The notes under the pieces: generated by a model | Seen by the model: only the letters and a program-made list of their open reading frames with translations | Databases searched by the model: none | What the model was told of the DNA's origin: nothing | Made by a program: the position numbers and the translations under genes | Source of the DNA: Polynucleobacter necessarius | GTDB lineage: Bacteria > Pseudomonadota > Gammaproteobacteria > Burkholderiales > Burkholderiaceae | Reading direction: 5' to 3' | DNA: 64,000 bases | Assembly (NCBI RefSeq): GCF_900095215.1 | Contig: NZ_LT606949.1 | Coordinates: 550,284 to 614,283 of the forward strand | Shown here: positions 54,086-62,659 of the stretch, in pieces | How positions within the stretch are numbered: position 1 is the first letter of the stretch | Layout: each line of letters starts with the position of its first letter

Positions 54086-55324
54086 TTGAATACCATTCCC
54101 CACACCACTGAAATCAAGAAGCGCGCACGCTTCTTTTTATTTTCTTTGGCAGGGATTCAGTTCATCCATATCGTGGATTTCATGATCATGATGCCGTTGG
54201 GGACTGAATTTATTCGGGCACTCAATATCAACACGCATCAATTTGGTTTATTGCTTTCTTCATATACATTTGCGGCTGCGGGTATGTTGGCTACCTACTA
54301 TGTAGACCGATTTGAGCGTAGGCAATTACTATTAGGTCTGTATGCGTTTTGCATCCTCGCTACGATTGCGTGCGGCTTAGCGCCCGATTATGAATCGCTT
54401 TTTATCGCCCGGGCATTTGCAGGTGCTTTCGGGGGTATCTTAGGCTCTTTGGTGCAAACGATTGTGGCTGATTCCATTCCGTTTGAGAGAAGAGGTAAGG
54501 CCTTGGGAACGGTCATGTCAGCGTTTTCAGTTTCAACTGTTGCTGTGGTTCCGTTGGGATTGTTTTTGGCAAACCAGATTCCTGGATTAGGTTGGCTCGC
54601 GCCATTCTTTTTGATTGCGCTAGTATCCGCCGTCATTCTGTATCTTGGGTATCCCAATATTCCAAAAATCGCAGGGCACGTAGATCATGTTCATGAGGGT
54701 AGCCGGCTGAGTCAAATATTCAAGATTTTGATCGCACCCCAGAACATCAAAGCCTTTATATTTATGGCGCTCATTATGATTACAGGATTCTCGGTGATTC
54801 CTTATATCGCCCTGTATTTGACCGCGAATGTCGGAATTAGTAATTCGTATATTTCTTTGATCTATTTGTGTGGTGGTATAGCAACCCTCATGAGCTCTCG
54901 CTTTATTGGGCATATGGCGGATAAGCATGGCAAGGTAACAGTCTTTAGGATTTTGGCGATTGTGAGCCTAATGTCATTGTTGGTTCCCACCAATTTGCCA
55001 GTGACTCCCTTATGGATTGTGTTAATTAACTCAACAGAATTTTTTATCCTGGTATCTGGAAGAATGATTCCCGCAATGGCAATGGTTAGTCAGCTGGTCG
55101 AAAATAAGGTTCGGGGAACCTTTATGAGCTTGATTGGTTCAGTCCAAATGCTATCTTCAGGAATTGCCTCTGTATTGGCGGGGTGGATAGTGACTATTGG
55201 CCCAGATGGACTAATGCAGCACTACAGCCTAGTGGGTTATGGCACCGCAATGTGTGGTTTGCTCACCTTCTGGCTGGTAGGATATAGTCATTCGGACAAG
55301 AAAAAGCATAAGGAGATCTCATGA
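54086..55324 (+). CDS. MFS transporter (drug-exporter type)
   Basis: This 412-aa major facilitator protein has 12 membrane segments. The DxxxRR-type loop motif appears as YYVDRFERRQLLLGL, and the DHA1-like motif C region is in AFAGAFGGILGSLVQTIV. The N-terminus FIHIVDFMIMMPLGTEFI resembles Bcr/arabinose exporters. The start is TTG 54086. Its stop overlaps the ATG of the dienelactone hydrolase gene, so the two are coupled. Substrate unknown. Confidence 0.85.
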   Translation: MNTIPHTTEIKKRARFFLFSLAGIQFIHIVDFMIMMPLGTEFIRALNINTHQFGLLLSSYTFAAAGMLATYYVDRFERRQLLLGLYAFCILATIACGLAPDYESLFIARAFAGAFGGILGSLVQTIVADSIPFERRGKALGTVMSAFSVSTVAVVPLGLFLANQIPGLGWLAPFFLIALVSAVILYLGYPNIPKIAGHVDHVHEGSRLSQIFKILIAPQNIKAFIFMALIMITGFSVIPYIALYLTANVGISNSYISLIYLCGGIATLMSSRFIGHMADKHGKVTVFRILAIVSLMSLLVPTNLPVTPLWIVLINSTEFFILVSGRMIPAMAMVSQLVENKVRGTFMSLIGSVQMLSSGIASVLAGWIVTIGPDGLMQHYSLVGYGTAMCGLLTFWLVGYSHSDKKKHKEIS

Positions 55325-56007
55325 TTGAATTTAAAAGGCCTGATCGAGGCGTTATAAAGGGCTACCTTGCCGAGCCCAGCGATAAAGCGAATGCTCCTGG
55401 GGTAATAGTAATACAAGAGTGGTGGGGCATTGATGACGAGGTTAAGGCAATTGCTGATCGCTTCGCGAAAGCGGGTTATCGAGCACTAGTGCCCGATTTA
55501 TACCGCGGAAAATTAGCCATAGAAGCAAATGAAGCTGAGCATTTGATGGGCGACCTCAATTTTGGAGATGCTGCCAGTCAAGATATTCGTGGCGCTGTTC
55601 AATATTTGAAAGCCACTGGAAGTGCAAAAGTTGCAGTCACTGGTTTTTGTATGGGTGGCGCACTGACGATTCTTGCGGCTTGTAATGTACCTGAATTGGA
55701 TGCCTCCATCACTTGGTACGGAAACCCTCCGCTGGAGTATGTAAATGCTAGCTCTATTACCAAGCCAATGTTGGGTCACTGGGCCTTGCATGACGAGTTT
55801 TTTCCCATTGCGGGCGTAGACCAGCTGGAAGAAAAACTCAAGCAGGCGGGGGTTCATTATGAATTCCATCGCTACGATACCAAGCATGCTTTTGCAAACC
55901 CCAAGTCAGACACGCGTGGCTTGGCACCACTAAAGTACAGTGCTGAGGCGGCACAGCTTGCGTGGCAACGCACATTAGATTTTTTACAAAAACATTTAAA
56001 CAAATAG
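55321..56007 (+). CDS. Dienelactone hydrolase family protein
   Basis: The 228-aa alpha/beta hydrolase has the cysteine nucleophile elbow GFCMGG, an acid residue region HDEFFPIAG and the His in KHAFANP. It begins MIEFKRPDRGVIKGYLAEPS. Dienelactone hydrolases open lactone rings in chlorocatechol breakdown, but many paralogues have other ester or lactone substrates. The start overlaps the MFS stop by four bases. Confidence 0.87.
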   Translation: MIEFKRPDRGVIKGYLAEPSDKANAPGVIVIQEWWGIDDEVKAIADRFAKAGYRALVPDLYRGKLAIEANEAEHLMGDLNFGDAASQDIRGAVQYLKATGSAKVAVTGFCMGGALTILAACNVPELDASITWYGNPPLEYVNASSITKPMLGHWALHDEFFPIAGVDQLEEKLKQAGVHYEFHRYDTKHAFANPKSDTRGLAPLKYSAEAAQLAWQRTLDFLQKHLNK

Positions 56008-56012
56008 GTTCT

Positions 56013-56799
56013 ATGAATACTCGACGTGAGGATGCGTTCTTTAAGTGGATCTATAAAAAAAGCAACGTTCAGATTTTATTAATACTGGTCTTCTTTTTTG
56101 TCGCCTTGCTAGATGTGATGCCGCGTTTATTGCAATGCATCCCCATCTTTGCGCCAACTTAAGACAGCACTCGGATCGGTTTATGTCTTGTTGGATCAAG
56201 CATTCCCTTAAGCGGCTTGCTAATTGGTTTTTTGTTAAATCAAGCGCAAACGAATTTTCGAGAAGTTCAAACCTTGGGTTCCCAAGAGGCGGGGCGCATT
56301 AACAACTTGGACCGACTGCTAACACGCTTTGGCGATCCTTCGATAGCACCTATTCGCGCTGAGTTATTTGAGTATATGAATCCATTGTTCAAGATGAATG
56401 GCCGCTATTAAAGGAGGACGAGGGAAGTCCTAAGACGCATACGCTTTGACGAGGTATTTCTAGAAAGCTCATGTCCATTGAACCCCACACCAATCGTCAG
56501 ACGGCAATGTATGCCGACATTATCAAGACATCAGAAGAGGTGGCCGATAGCAGGGAGGGTCGTATCGAACACTCGAATATTCGTTTGCCAGGTTTATTTT
56601 GGGTTGTCATTTTGATTTGTATGTTTTCGCTCTAATGGGGATTAATATCTTATTTCTACCCTCAGATTCTTTTTTCTCTGGCTTGAAGATTTTGCCGGTG
56701 ACTATGGGGGCGTTAATTGCCTTATTGGTTATCACGGATCAGCCATTTAAGGGTCAGAATTCAGTTCAACCTGATGCCTTCTATAAAATCATGGAATCC
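56013..56799 (+). pseudogene. DUF4239/bestrophin-like membrane protein, degenerate
   Basis: The start (MNTRREDAFFKWIYKK, one membrane helix VQILLILVFFFVALLDVMPR) is broken by TAA at 56160. The same frame continues GLCLVGSSIPLSGLLIGFLL and INNLDRLLTRFGDPSIAPIR, and then breaks near 56400. The remaining pieces (IKTSEEVADSREGRIEH, LPGLFWVVILICMFSL, VTMGALIALLVITDQPFKGQ) lie in shifted frames. The pattern matches DUF4239 proteins, inner-membrane proteins of unknown function. Boundaries at the 3' end are approximate because the next gene is in the same frame. Confidence 0.6.
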
Positions 56800-57216
56800 A
56801 TGAAAACTCGTAAAAATGGTGATGGCGATCAGTACCTCTTTTTGATTGACGACCTACCTTTCGCAAGCGAGGATTAAACGAATCAGTTTCTTGCTTATAT
56901 CGTTCAAGAGCATGATGCGGTTTGCTATGCCCGAGGCACGCTGGTGATTGTGGAAAAAAATCAGCAGTTTATTGAGTTTGCGGTGATTGATCGCGATGAT
57001 GCTGAGGCAATTGTCTGTTCGGCCGAGTTGACTAGGGATATGGACGATAAGCCGATTGCCTTGGGTGAGTTTGAAAAAACCTTGCTTAAGAAGAGCGGAA
57101 TTATTTTTGGCAATCTCTTTACGTCTGTTCAATTATCAGAGCACAAGATCGAGGACTTTGAGAGTCTTTGGGTGGAGATGAAATCGAAAATTCTGCACCG
57201 TTCAATGGGACTTTAA
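56800..57216 (+). pseudogene. Unknown protein, in-frame TAA
   Basis: ATG 56800 begins MKTRKNGDGDQYLFLIDDLP. TAA at 56875-56877 stops it after FASED, and the same frame continues NQFLAYIVQEHDAVCYARGT and KKSGIIFGNLFTSVQLSEH up to the stop at 57216. Without the TAA it would be a soluble protein of about 138 aa. I recognise no family. It follows the DUF4239 remnant closely and might be its partner. Confidence 0.5.
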
Positions 57217-57217
57217 T

Positions 57218-58519
57218 TTATTTGTTCAGGTAGCGTCGGGAAATCGCTTCAATCGCAAAAGATCCAATTAGACCGACAACCAGGGCTACTCCACTACTTG
57301 GGGTCGTCTCCATTACATTGACGAATAGAGTTGCAAACAAGCTTAGATTGATCGTAATCGCAGCCCATAGTGGCCACAGCTTGGCTCCCGTTTGCTTGCG
57401 CACCCGAATATGTCCATAGGTTATTGCCGCATATACCACTAAAAAAGCAAGGCTGGCCATTTTGCCAACGACGTCGAGTGGAAATGCTAGCACTAGTGCT
57501 ATCACGAAGATTGCCGATATGAATAATGCGCGCAACTTGGTTTTTTTTAATACAGATTCACTGAGAGCTTTAGAGACCGATCGTTTATTCGCCATATCGG
57601 CGGCGATATTAGAGGCAGCGAAAATGGTGGCATTGAGTGCGGCGGCACATACTAAGAGGGCGGATGTCCATATGATCACAAAGCCTGCTTTACGCGCTAC
57701 GATTTGAGCGACCTGGGCCAGCACATGGCCGTTGTATGGCGCCATTTGAGCGGGCGTCAGTAGCAATATGGATGCGGTACTGAACAACATGTATGCAATG
57801 GTCACTAGGATCAGGGCTGAAAACATGGCTAGCGGTAATTCTTTTTGAGGCTCTTGCATTGCGTTGGAGGGGTTTTTCACAACACCAAAGCCTTGATAGT
57901 TGATGTACAAAATGCCGGTAGCAATAGCGATGCCATTGATGGACCATTCTGTGACTCTGAAGACGCCAATATCGGCAACGCGTATACCTTCTACTGAAAA
58001 GAGCAGAAGGGCAATTGTCACAAAATCAATCGCTAGAGTCTCCGCCTTGCCAACAATGCCGATGCCTAGTAAGTTGATGCCAGCATAAAGAATAACTATC
58101 CCGGCGCCAACCATTTTTGCTTCAAGAGGCGCTAAACTTTCCCCGATTAATGTGTTGGCGTATTCAGCAAAACCGGCTGCGTAGAGCGCGGCAGCAATAA
58201 GGTAGTCAATGTATTGGAATGTATTGATTCCGCCGGAGATGACTCCCGGACCAAAGCTCATCACTGTGAAAGTGGCACCGCATCCACTACTAGGATAAGT
58301 GGCGCCTAATTTGGCATACGAATAGATGGAAAATGAGGCTGCTATGGCGCCCAGCAAAAAAGCCAGAGGAATATGTGAGCCAGCATGGGCGCTAGCCGTG
58401 CCAAGAAGGGAAAACAGCCCGGCACCGATCATGCCGCCAACGCCCAAGGCGGTGGCCGAAAACAGGCCAATACCCTGGGTTTTCTTGCTCGAGGTTGCTT
58501 TAAGTAGGGCGGAATTCAA
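57218..58519 (-). CDS. APC-superfamily amino acid permease
   Basis: The 433-aa protein has about 12 membrane helices and begins with the APC pattern GIGLFSATALGVGGMIGAGLF, where the GxGxG segment forms the substrate-binding break of helix 1. Its length and the LPLAMFSALILVTIAYMLF region fit amino acid/polyamine transporters. The substrate is not readable. It starts at ATG 58519, and the adjacent 5' side opens to the accessory patch. Confidence 0.85.
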   Translation of the reverse strand: MNSALLKATSSKKTQGIGLFSATALGVGGMIGAGLFSLLGTASAHAGSHIPLAFLLGAIAASFSIYSYAKLGATYPSSGCGATFTVMSFGPGVISGGINTFQYIDYLIAAALYAAGFAEYANTLIGESLAPLEAKMVGAGIVILYAGINLLGIGIVGKAETLAIDFVTIALLLFSVEGIRVADIGVFRVTEWSINGIAIATGILYINYQGFGVVKNPSNAMQEPQKELPLAMFSALILVTIAYMLFSTASILLLTPAQMAPYNGHVLAQVAQIVARKAGFVIIWTSALLVCAAALNATIFAASNIAADMANKRSVSKALSESVLKKTKLRALFISAIFVIALVLAFPLDVVGKMASLAFLVVYAAITYGHIRVRKQTGAKLWPLWAAITINLSLFATLFVNVMETTPSSGVALVVGLIGSFAIEAISRRYLNK

Positions 58520-58812
58520 TGGGTATCAGGTAAGGTGTATCGATGGGATCAATAATGGGGTAAATGAGTCTGATATCAAGACTCTACAGTGTGACTTTAA
58601 GCTATTTGGTGCCAAGGAAGGGTTTTTACAGGGTTGATTTGACGGGCTTGGCGGGGCGTTTGTGGAGTTCTCGTGGAACATGCTTGCTTAAGGGCTTAGG
58701 ATTTCAACTCATTTCCGAAATACCAACTTGCATTATTTATAGCAGAAAATAGCCCTATCACCCCAATCCCGTCATTTTGGGTGCAATAAGCGTAAAACCA
58801 CTAAAAATCGGG

Positions 58813-58836
58813 TTCCCTCGATAAATATGTAGGGAA
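58813..58836. repeat. Inverted repeat upstream of the accessory pair
   Basis: TTCCCT and AGGGAA are perfect complements around a 12-base AT-rich spacer. It could be half of an operator region. Confidence 0.35.
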
Positions 58837-58879
58837 TAATGTACAAAAATGCTGAAAACCAGAGAAATAGTGGTAGTGC

Positions 58880-58910
58880 ATTGCACATGGGATATATTTA
58901 TATGTGCAAT
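58880..58910 (+). promoter_or_regulatory. 9-bp inverted repeat, possible operator
   Basis: ATTGCACAT (58880-58888) and ATGTGCAAT (58902-58910) are perfect complements with a 13-base AT-rich spacer, 65 bases upstream of the 170-aa gene. TTGCAC inside the left arm could act as a -35 element. Toxin-antitoxin promoters often carry such repeats for autoregulation; that link is inference. Confidence 0.45.
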
Positions 58911-58974
58911 AATGGAAACCGACCTAGCAAACTTGCTGGGGTTTTGTTGTATGGAGAGGTTGATAGGAGTAATC

Positions 58975-59487
58975 ATGACTCAAAGTGACACTCTAATAGC
59001 ATCTGGGCACTATATTGCTGATATAGCACGCTCTAGTGAAGGTGCTACAGTTAGTATTCAATTTTTGAAGGCAGTTGATAATACCGTCAACGCTCTTTCA
59101 GGTCTTGCGCAGACATTAGACGGGTTAGATAAATTGATTAATACGTTTTTGGAATCACTTGATAATAAAGCCGTAGTTGAGTCTCAGTATATCGATCCAA
59201 ATGATGAGGCTATTAATGCAACCAAAAAAGCAGCGCTTTCTTTGCAGGCATTTTTGGCAAAGTTGCTTAACAAAAAATCATCCATCGATAAATACAATCG
59301 ACTAAAGGGCGATCATTGCGAATCTTTGCATGATGCCTATGATGATGCCATAACTGCCGTTGCTTCATTGGCGGAGTCCCTTGATGAAGCTCCTTTGAAA
59401 ATTATTAAACATGATCTGGCTGCAGAGCCGCGCAATGATGCCATTTTTGAGTCGGTCACTGACTGGATAGCAGATTTGCGCAGGTAA
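58975..59487 (+). CDS. Unknown 170-aa helical protein upstream of a RelE-like toxin
   Basis: ATG 58975 has a TAGGAG site six bases upstream and begins MTQSDTLIASGHYIADIARS. An upstream frame opening from 58849 is less likely. The protein looks all-helical (TVNALSGLAQTLDGLDKLIN, ATKKAALSLQAFLAKLLNKK) and acidic, with no signal peptide or DNA-binding motif that I recognise. It ends one base before the start of the RelE-like gene, so the pair is cotranscribed. It is twice as long as usual RelE-partner antitoxins; a role as antitoxin is only a hypothesis. Confidence 0.65.
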   Translation: MTQSDTLIASGHYIADIARSSEGATVSIQFLKAVDNTVNALSGLAQTLDGLDKLINTFLESLDNKAVVESQYIDPNDEAINATKKAALSLQAFLAKLLNKKSSIDKYNRLKGDHCESLHDAYDDAITAVASLAESLDEAPLKIIKHDLAAEPRNDAIFESVTDWIADLRR

Positions 59488-59488
59488 T

Positions 59489-59787
59489 ATGACTGATGTT
59501 GCGGTTGGTGGGGTAGTAATAACTCGCTGGAGCAAATCAAAAAGATTTCATCGTGAATACGATGATCTCGAGTTCAATTAAAAGATTTGGTGGATCAAAA
59601 ACTGCAGGATTTGGTATTGAACCCAAGGCCTCTAGGCCTTAAGTTTGAAAAATTGAAGGGCTATTCAAACCCAGATATTTACACTATCCACGTAAATGGA
59701 AACTATAAAATTTCGATGGAAATTCGCGGTTCATATGCTTGGTTAAGGCGAGCTGGAACCCATAACGAAATTGATAGGCAGCCTTAA
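59489..59787 (+). pseudogene. RelE/ParE-family toxin-like protein, single-base frameshift
   Basis: ATG 59489 gives MTDVAVGGVVITRWSKSKRF and then a TAA at 59579. If one T is added at 59573-59574 the frame continues as DDLEFQLKDLVDQKLQDLVL, with LGLKFEKLKGYSNPDIYTIH and the family-typical end SYAWLRRAGTHNEIDRQP. The LKG...Y.I...NYK pattern and the LRR.GTH end match RelE-type ribosome-associated mRNA interferases of about 90-100 aa. It follows the 170-aa gene directly. The lesion would silence the toxin. Alternatives are a programmed frameshift or a base-calling error. Confidence 0.65.
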
Positions 59788-59991
59788 ATCAAAGTCCTCC
59801 TAACTAAAGGTAAAGGGGCTTTTTTACTAACAATCCGCGCTTGGATGAAAACGCAAAGTCCCATAGAGAATGGAAGCAAAAAGTGTGAAGTTTTTGTGGA
59901 GTCTTCACCAATTAAAGATTTCGCCCTATATACATCAATGGTTTCAGGGTCTTTAAAGTTGGAAAATTTACCCAAGGAAATAGCCCGATAA
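59788..59991 (+). other. Open 68-codon stretch after the RelE-like gene, unassigned
   Basis: The frame of the RelE-like ORF stays open after its TAA for 67 codons (IKVLLTKGKGAFLLTIRAWM at the start) to a TAA at 59989 inside an inverted repeat. An ATG at 59845 would give a 48-aa peptide, MKTQSPIENGSKKCEVFVES at the start. No ribosome site or family is recognised. It may be a remnant of a third gene in the patch. Confidence 0.2.
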
Positions 59992-60023
59992 GCATTATAG
60001 AATAAGACTTATCGGGCTATTTC
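59977..60023. repeat. 16-bp perfect inverted repeat next to the tRNA-Leu 3' end
   Basis: GAAATAGCCCGATAAG and CTTATCGGGCTATTTC are perfect complements around a 15-base AT-rich loop. The right arm ends one base before the tRNA CCA. Neither strand has a T tract after the stem, so it is not a standard terminator. It may stabilise or process the tRNA 3' trailer, or mark an insertion boundary. Confidence 0.6.
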
Positions 60024-60024
60024 G

Positions 60025-60111
60025 TGGTGGCCAGGAATGGACTCGAACCCCCACAACCTTACGATCGTCAGCACCTGAAGCTGGTTCGTCTACCAATTTC
60101 GCCACCTGGGC
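60025..60111 (-). tRNA. tRNA-Leu (anticodon CAG), with weakened stems
   Basis: The minus strand gives GCCCAGGTGGCGAAATTGGT at the 5' end, an anticodon arm CCAGC-TTCAGGT-GCTG with anticodon CAG, a long class II variable arm (ACGATC-GTAA-GGTTGT), the T loop TTCGAGT and an encoded CCA. The T stem is GGGGG against CCATT (one G-A mismatch and two G-T pairs). The acceptor stem has a C2-C71 mismatch. It is recognisable but less well paired than a normal elongator tRNA, so a detector may score it low. Confidence 0.85.
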
Positions 60112-60119
60112 ATACCTTT

Positions 60120-60125
60120 ATTATA
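60120..60125 (-). promoter_or_regulatory. -10 element of the tRNA-Leu promoter
   Basis: A perfect TATAAT on the minus strand lies eight bases upstream of the tRNA 5' end, placing the start of transcription close to the mature 5' terminus. No convincing -35 hexamer is seen. Confidence 0.5.
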
Positions 60126-60268
60126 GAGGGATTGGCATTTCTAGGCCATTTCTGTCCCCATTTGGCTTTCTCCCTTCAGACTTGGCGGTTTGATACAGTA
60201 GCCTTATTCATAACAAAAATAGATATCACTAGAGATATAGACGGTGCATGTATTGCCGAAGGAATTAA

Positions 60269-62638
60269 ATGCGTAAAGCAAAAAACTTGATGCCACCCGA
60301 GACTGACCGTTTTGGGACAGTTCAGGGGCATCGAGATGGATTTGGATTTGTCATTCCCGATGATGGTAGTGAAGATATCTTTCTAGCAGAAAGAGAAATG
60401 TCGCGCGTCATGCATGGCGACAGAGTCAATGTCAGAGTTCTAGGTACGGATCGTCGTGGCCGTCCAGAGGGTCAAATTGTTGAAGTTGTTCTGCATGCCA
60501 ATAAGGTGGTTATCGGCCGTCTTCTAAATGAGAATGGCGTTTTGATTGTCGCGCCTGAAGATAAGCGTATCGGCCACGATATTTTGATCCCGCCTAAAGC
60601 GCAAGGGAATGCGAAATTAGGACAGGTTGTTAGTGTTGAGATTATTGATTATCCAGATAGTTATCGCCAAGCTGTTGGTCGCGTAGTTGAGGTCTTGGGC
60701 GAAATCGATGATCCCGGTATGGAAATTGAAATCGCCGTTCGTAAGTACGGTGTACCTCATGAGTTTTCTGCCGCCGCTCTTAAAGAAGCTGCAGCTTTGC
60801 CAGATTCAGTGCAACAAGCCGATCTAGAGGGCCGAGTTGATTTGCGCGATGTGCCTTTGGTAACTATTGACGGTGCTGATGCACGAGACTTTGATGATGC
60901 CGTCTATTGCGAACCCGTGATGTACGGCAAAACCAAGGCTTGGCGCTTGATTGTGGCTATCGCCGACGTGTCTCATTACGTTAAGCCAGGACAGCCACTG
61001 GATGATGAGGGCTTATTGCGCGCCACTTCGGTCTATTTCCCAAGACGGGTTATTCCGATGCTGCCTGAAAAGATCTCGAATGGTCTTTGCTCGCTCAATC
61101 CCGGGGTGGACCGTCTGTGTATGGTTTGCGATTCAGTTGTAGATAACAGCGGTATTGTTTTAGCGTATCAGTTTTATCCAGCGGTAATGCACTCTGCTCA
61201 ACGCTTTACCTATGACGATGTGTGGGAAATTCTTTCCAACCGTCAAGGTCCTGAGACAACACGTTTCGCTCAGTTCCGTCCATTGCTCACAAATCTTTAC
61301 TCGCTTTATAAGATCCTATTTGCCGCTCGTGAGAAGCGGGGCGCAATCGAGTTCGAAACTACTGAGACTCAAATCATTAGTAATGAGCTTGGCAAGATTT
61401 TGCGCATTGAGCCACGCATTCGCAATGACGCTCACCGCTTAATTGAAGAATGCATGTTGACCGCGAATGTTTGTGCTGCGGATTTTATAGATAAAAATAA
61501 ACATCTCAGCCTGTATCGAGTTCATGGCGAGCCATCAGAGGAGAAGTTGGTTACCTTGCGCCAAGTGTTGAGAACTTCTGGGCTTTCATTGGGCGGTGGC
61601 GAAAAGCCTAAGCCACGCGACTTTGCAAAACTGATTCGTGAAATCAAGGATCGTCCCGACGCTAATATGCTTCAATCCGTCGTTTTACGCGCCATGCAGC
61701 AGGCGATGTATCAGCCAGATAACGAGGGCCACTTTGGCTTAGCTTATCCAGCGTATTCGCATTTCACAAGCCCGATTCGCCGCTACCCTGACTTGCTCAC
61801 GCATCGGGTGATTAAATCGATTCTCCAGAAAAAGCCTTACGTGCCAGTATTGCCGCCTAAGGTGCCTCTTAATTTGACTCTGCCACGAAAAGGCAAAGGT
61901 CGTGAGAATGCAGTTAATGCCAAGAAATCTCAGAGCGACGCAAAAGCAGGTGTAACCAAGGGTTCTAAAACACCTAAAGGTGCAAACGCTGCTTTACCAA
62001 TCTGGGGTCAATTGGGTGTTCACTGCTCATCTAACGAGCGCCGTTCGGATGAAGCCTCTCGAGATGTCGAGGCATGGCTTAAGTGTTACTACATACGCGA
62101 TCATTTAGGTCAAGAATATGCGGGAACAGTAACCGGTGTAGCGAACTTTGGATTATTTATTCAGCTAGACAATCTCTTCGTTGAAGGCATGGTTCATATT
62201 ACTGAGCTTGGCGGAGATTATTTTCAGTTTGATGAAGCGCGCCAAGAGTTACGTGGTGAACGTACAGGTATTCGTTATCGCTTAGGTGATCGTGTGCATG
62301 TATTGGTTAGTCGTGTTGACTTAGATGCGCGCAAGATCGAATTCAGTTTAGTTAAATCTGTTGGCGCAGAGCCGGGGGGATTCTCAAATCGCCGTCAATT
62401 ATTCCTAGCAACCGACACTGGTAGGTCGAATAAAAAAGCGGCTTCGCAAAAAAGCCGACCTGATAGCAAGGTTCCACAAAAGCCTAGTGGTATCAATGTG
62501 AATGCCGCGAAATCTGCTGGTACCCTGAGCGCCAACCAATCGAAGAGCAAAGCTGCGCGTAAAAGCGGTAATGCCAGCAAGCCCGGAAGATCTGTTGGTA
62601 AGCCTCCAGTTCGTAGCACTAAAGCGCGTCGCAAATAA
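60269..62638 (+). CDS. rnr: Ribonuclease R
   Basis: The 789-aa exoribonuclease shows cold-shock domains (FGTVQGHRDGFGFVIPDD, FLAEREMSRVMHGDRV), the RNB catalytic core (DGADARDFDDAVYCEP with the metal-binding Asp, SHFTSPIRRYPDLLTHRVI) and an S1 domain (GTVTGVANFGLFIQLDNL). A Lys-rich C-terminal tail follows. Between the PIRRYPDL motif and CSSNERRSDEASRD lies a basic, low-complexity insert (residues about 540-580) not present in E. coli. The enzyme degrades structured RNA and acts in trans-translation. It lies 22 bases upstream of rlmB, forming an rnr-rlmB operon. Confidence 0.95.
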   Translation: MRKAKNLMPPETDRFGTVQGHRDGFGFVIPDDGSEDIFLAEREMSRVMHGDRVNVRVLGTDRRGRPEGQIVEVVLHANKVVIGRLLNENGVLIVAPEDKRIGHDILIPPKAQGNAKLGQVVSVEIIDYPDSYRQAVGRVVEVLGEIDDPGMEIEIAVRKYGVPHEFSAAALKEAAALPDSVQQADLEGRVDLRDVPLVTIDGADARDFDDAVYCEPVMYGKTKAWRLIVAIADVSHYVKPGQPLDDEGLLRATSVYFPRRVIPMLPEKISNGLCSLNPGVDRLCMVCDSVVDNSGIVLAYQFYPAVMHSAQRFTYDDVWEILSNRQGPETTRFAQFRPLLTNLYSLYKILFAAREKRGAIEFETTETQIISNELGKILRIEPRIRNDAHRLIEECMLTANVCAADFIDKNKHLSLYRVHGEPSEEKLVTLRQVLRTSGLSLGGGEKPKPRDFAKLIREIKDRPDANMLQSVVLRAMQQAMYQPDNEGHFGLAYPAYSHFTSPIRRYPDLLTHRVIKSILQKKPYVPVLPPKVPLNLTLPRKGKGRENAVNAKKSQSDAKAGVTKGSKTPKGANAALPIWGQLGVHCSSNERRSDEASRDVEAWLKCYYIRDHLGQEYAGTVTGVANFGLFIQLDNLFVEGMVHITELGGDYFQFDEARQELRGERTGIRYRLGDRVHVLVSRVDLDARKIEFSLVKSVGAEPGGFSNRRQLFLATDTGRSNKKAASQKSRPDSKVPQKPSGINVNAAKSAGTLSANQSKSKAARKSGNASKPGRSVGKPPVRSTKARRK

Positions 62639-62659
62639 AGATTGAGTTAGAGAAATAAG

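Larger units (their letters stand above)
58520..58974. other. Gene-free stretch with two inverted repeats
   Basis: About 455 bases contain no supported gene. An open frame from 58849 runs into the 170-aa gene, but its N-terminal part lacks a good ribosome site. Two inverted repeats stand out at 58813-58836 and 58880-58910 (separate entries). No RNA gene or known motif was found in the rest. The stretch probably holds the promoter and control sites for the gene at 58975. Confidence 0.5.

Noticed and set aside
58849..58974. Longer N-terminus for the 170-aa protein
   Set aside because: The extra 42 codons contain the operator-like repeat and Cys-rich sequence without a good ribosome site; the ATG at 58975 has one.
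60113..60268. Small RNA gene between tRNA-Leu and rnr
   Set aside because: Only promoter-like elements are visible; there is no compact hairpin with a T tract.
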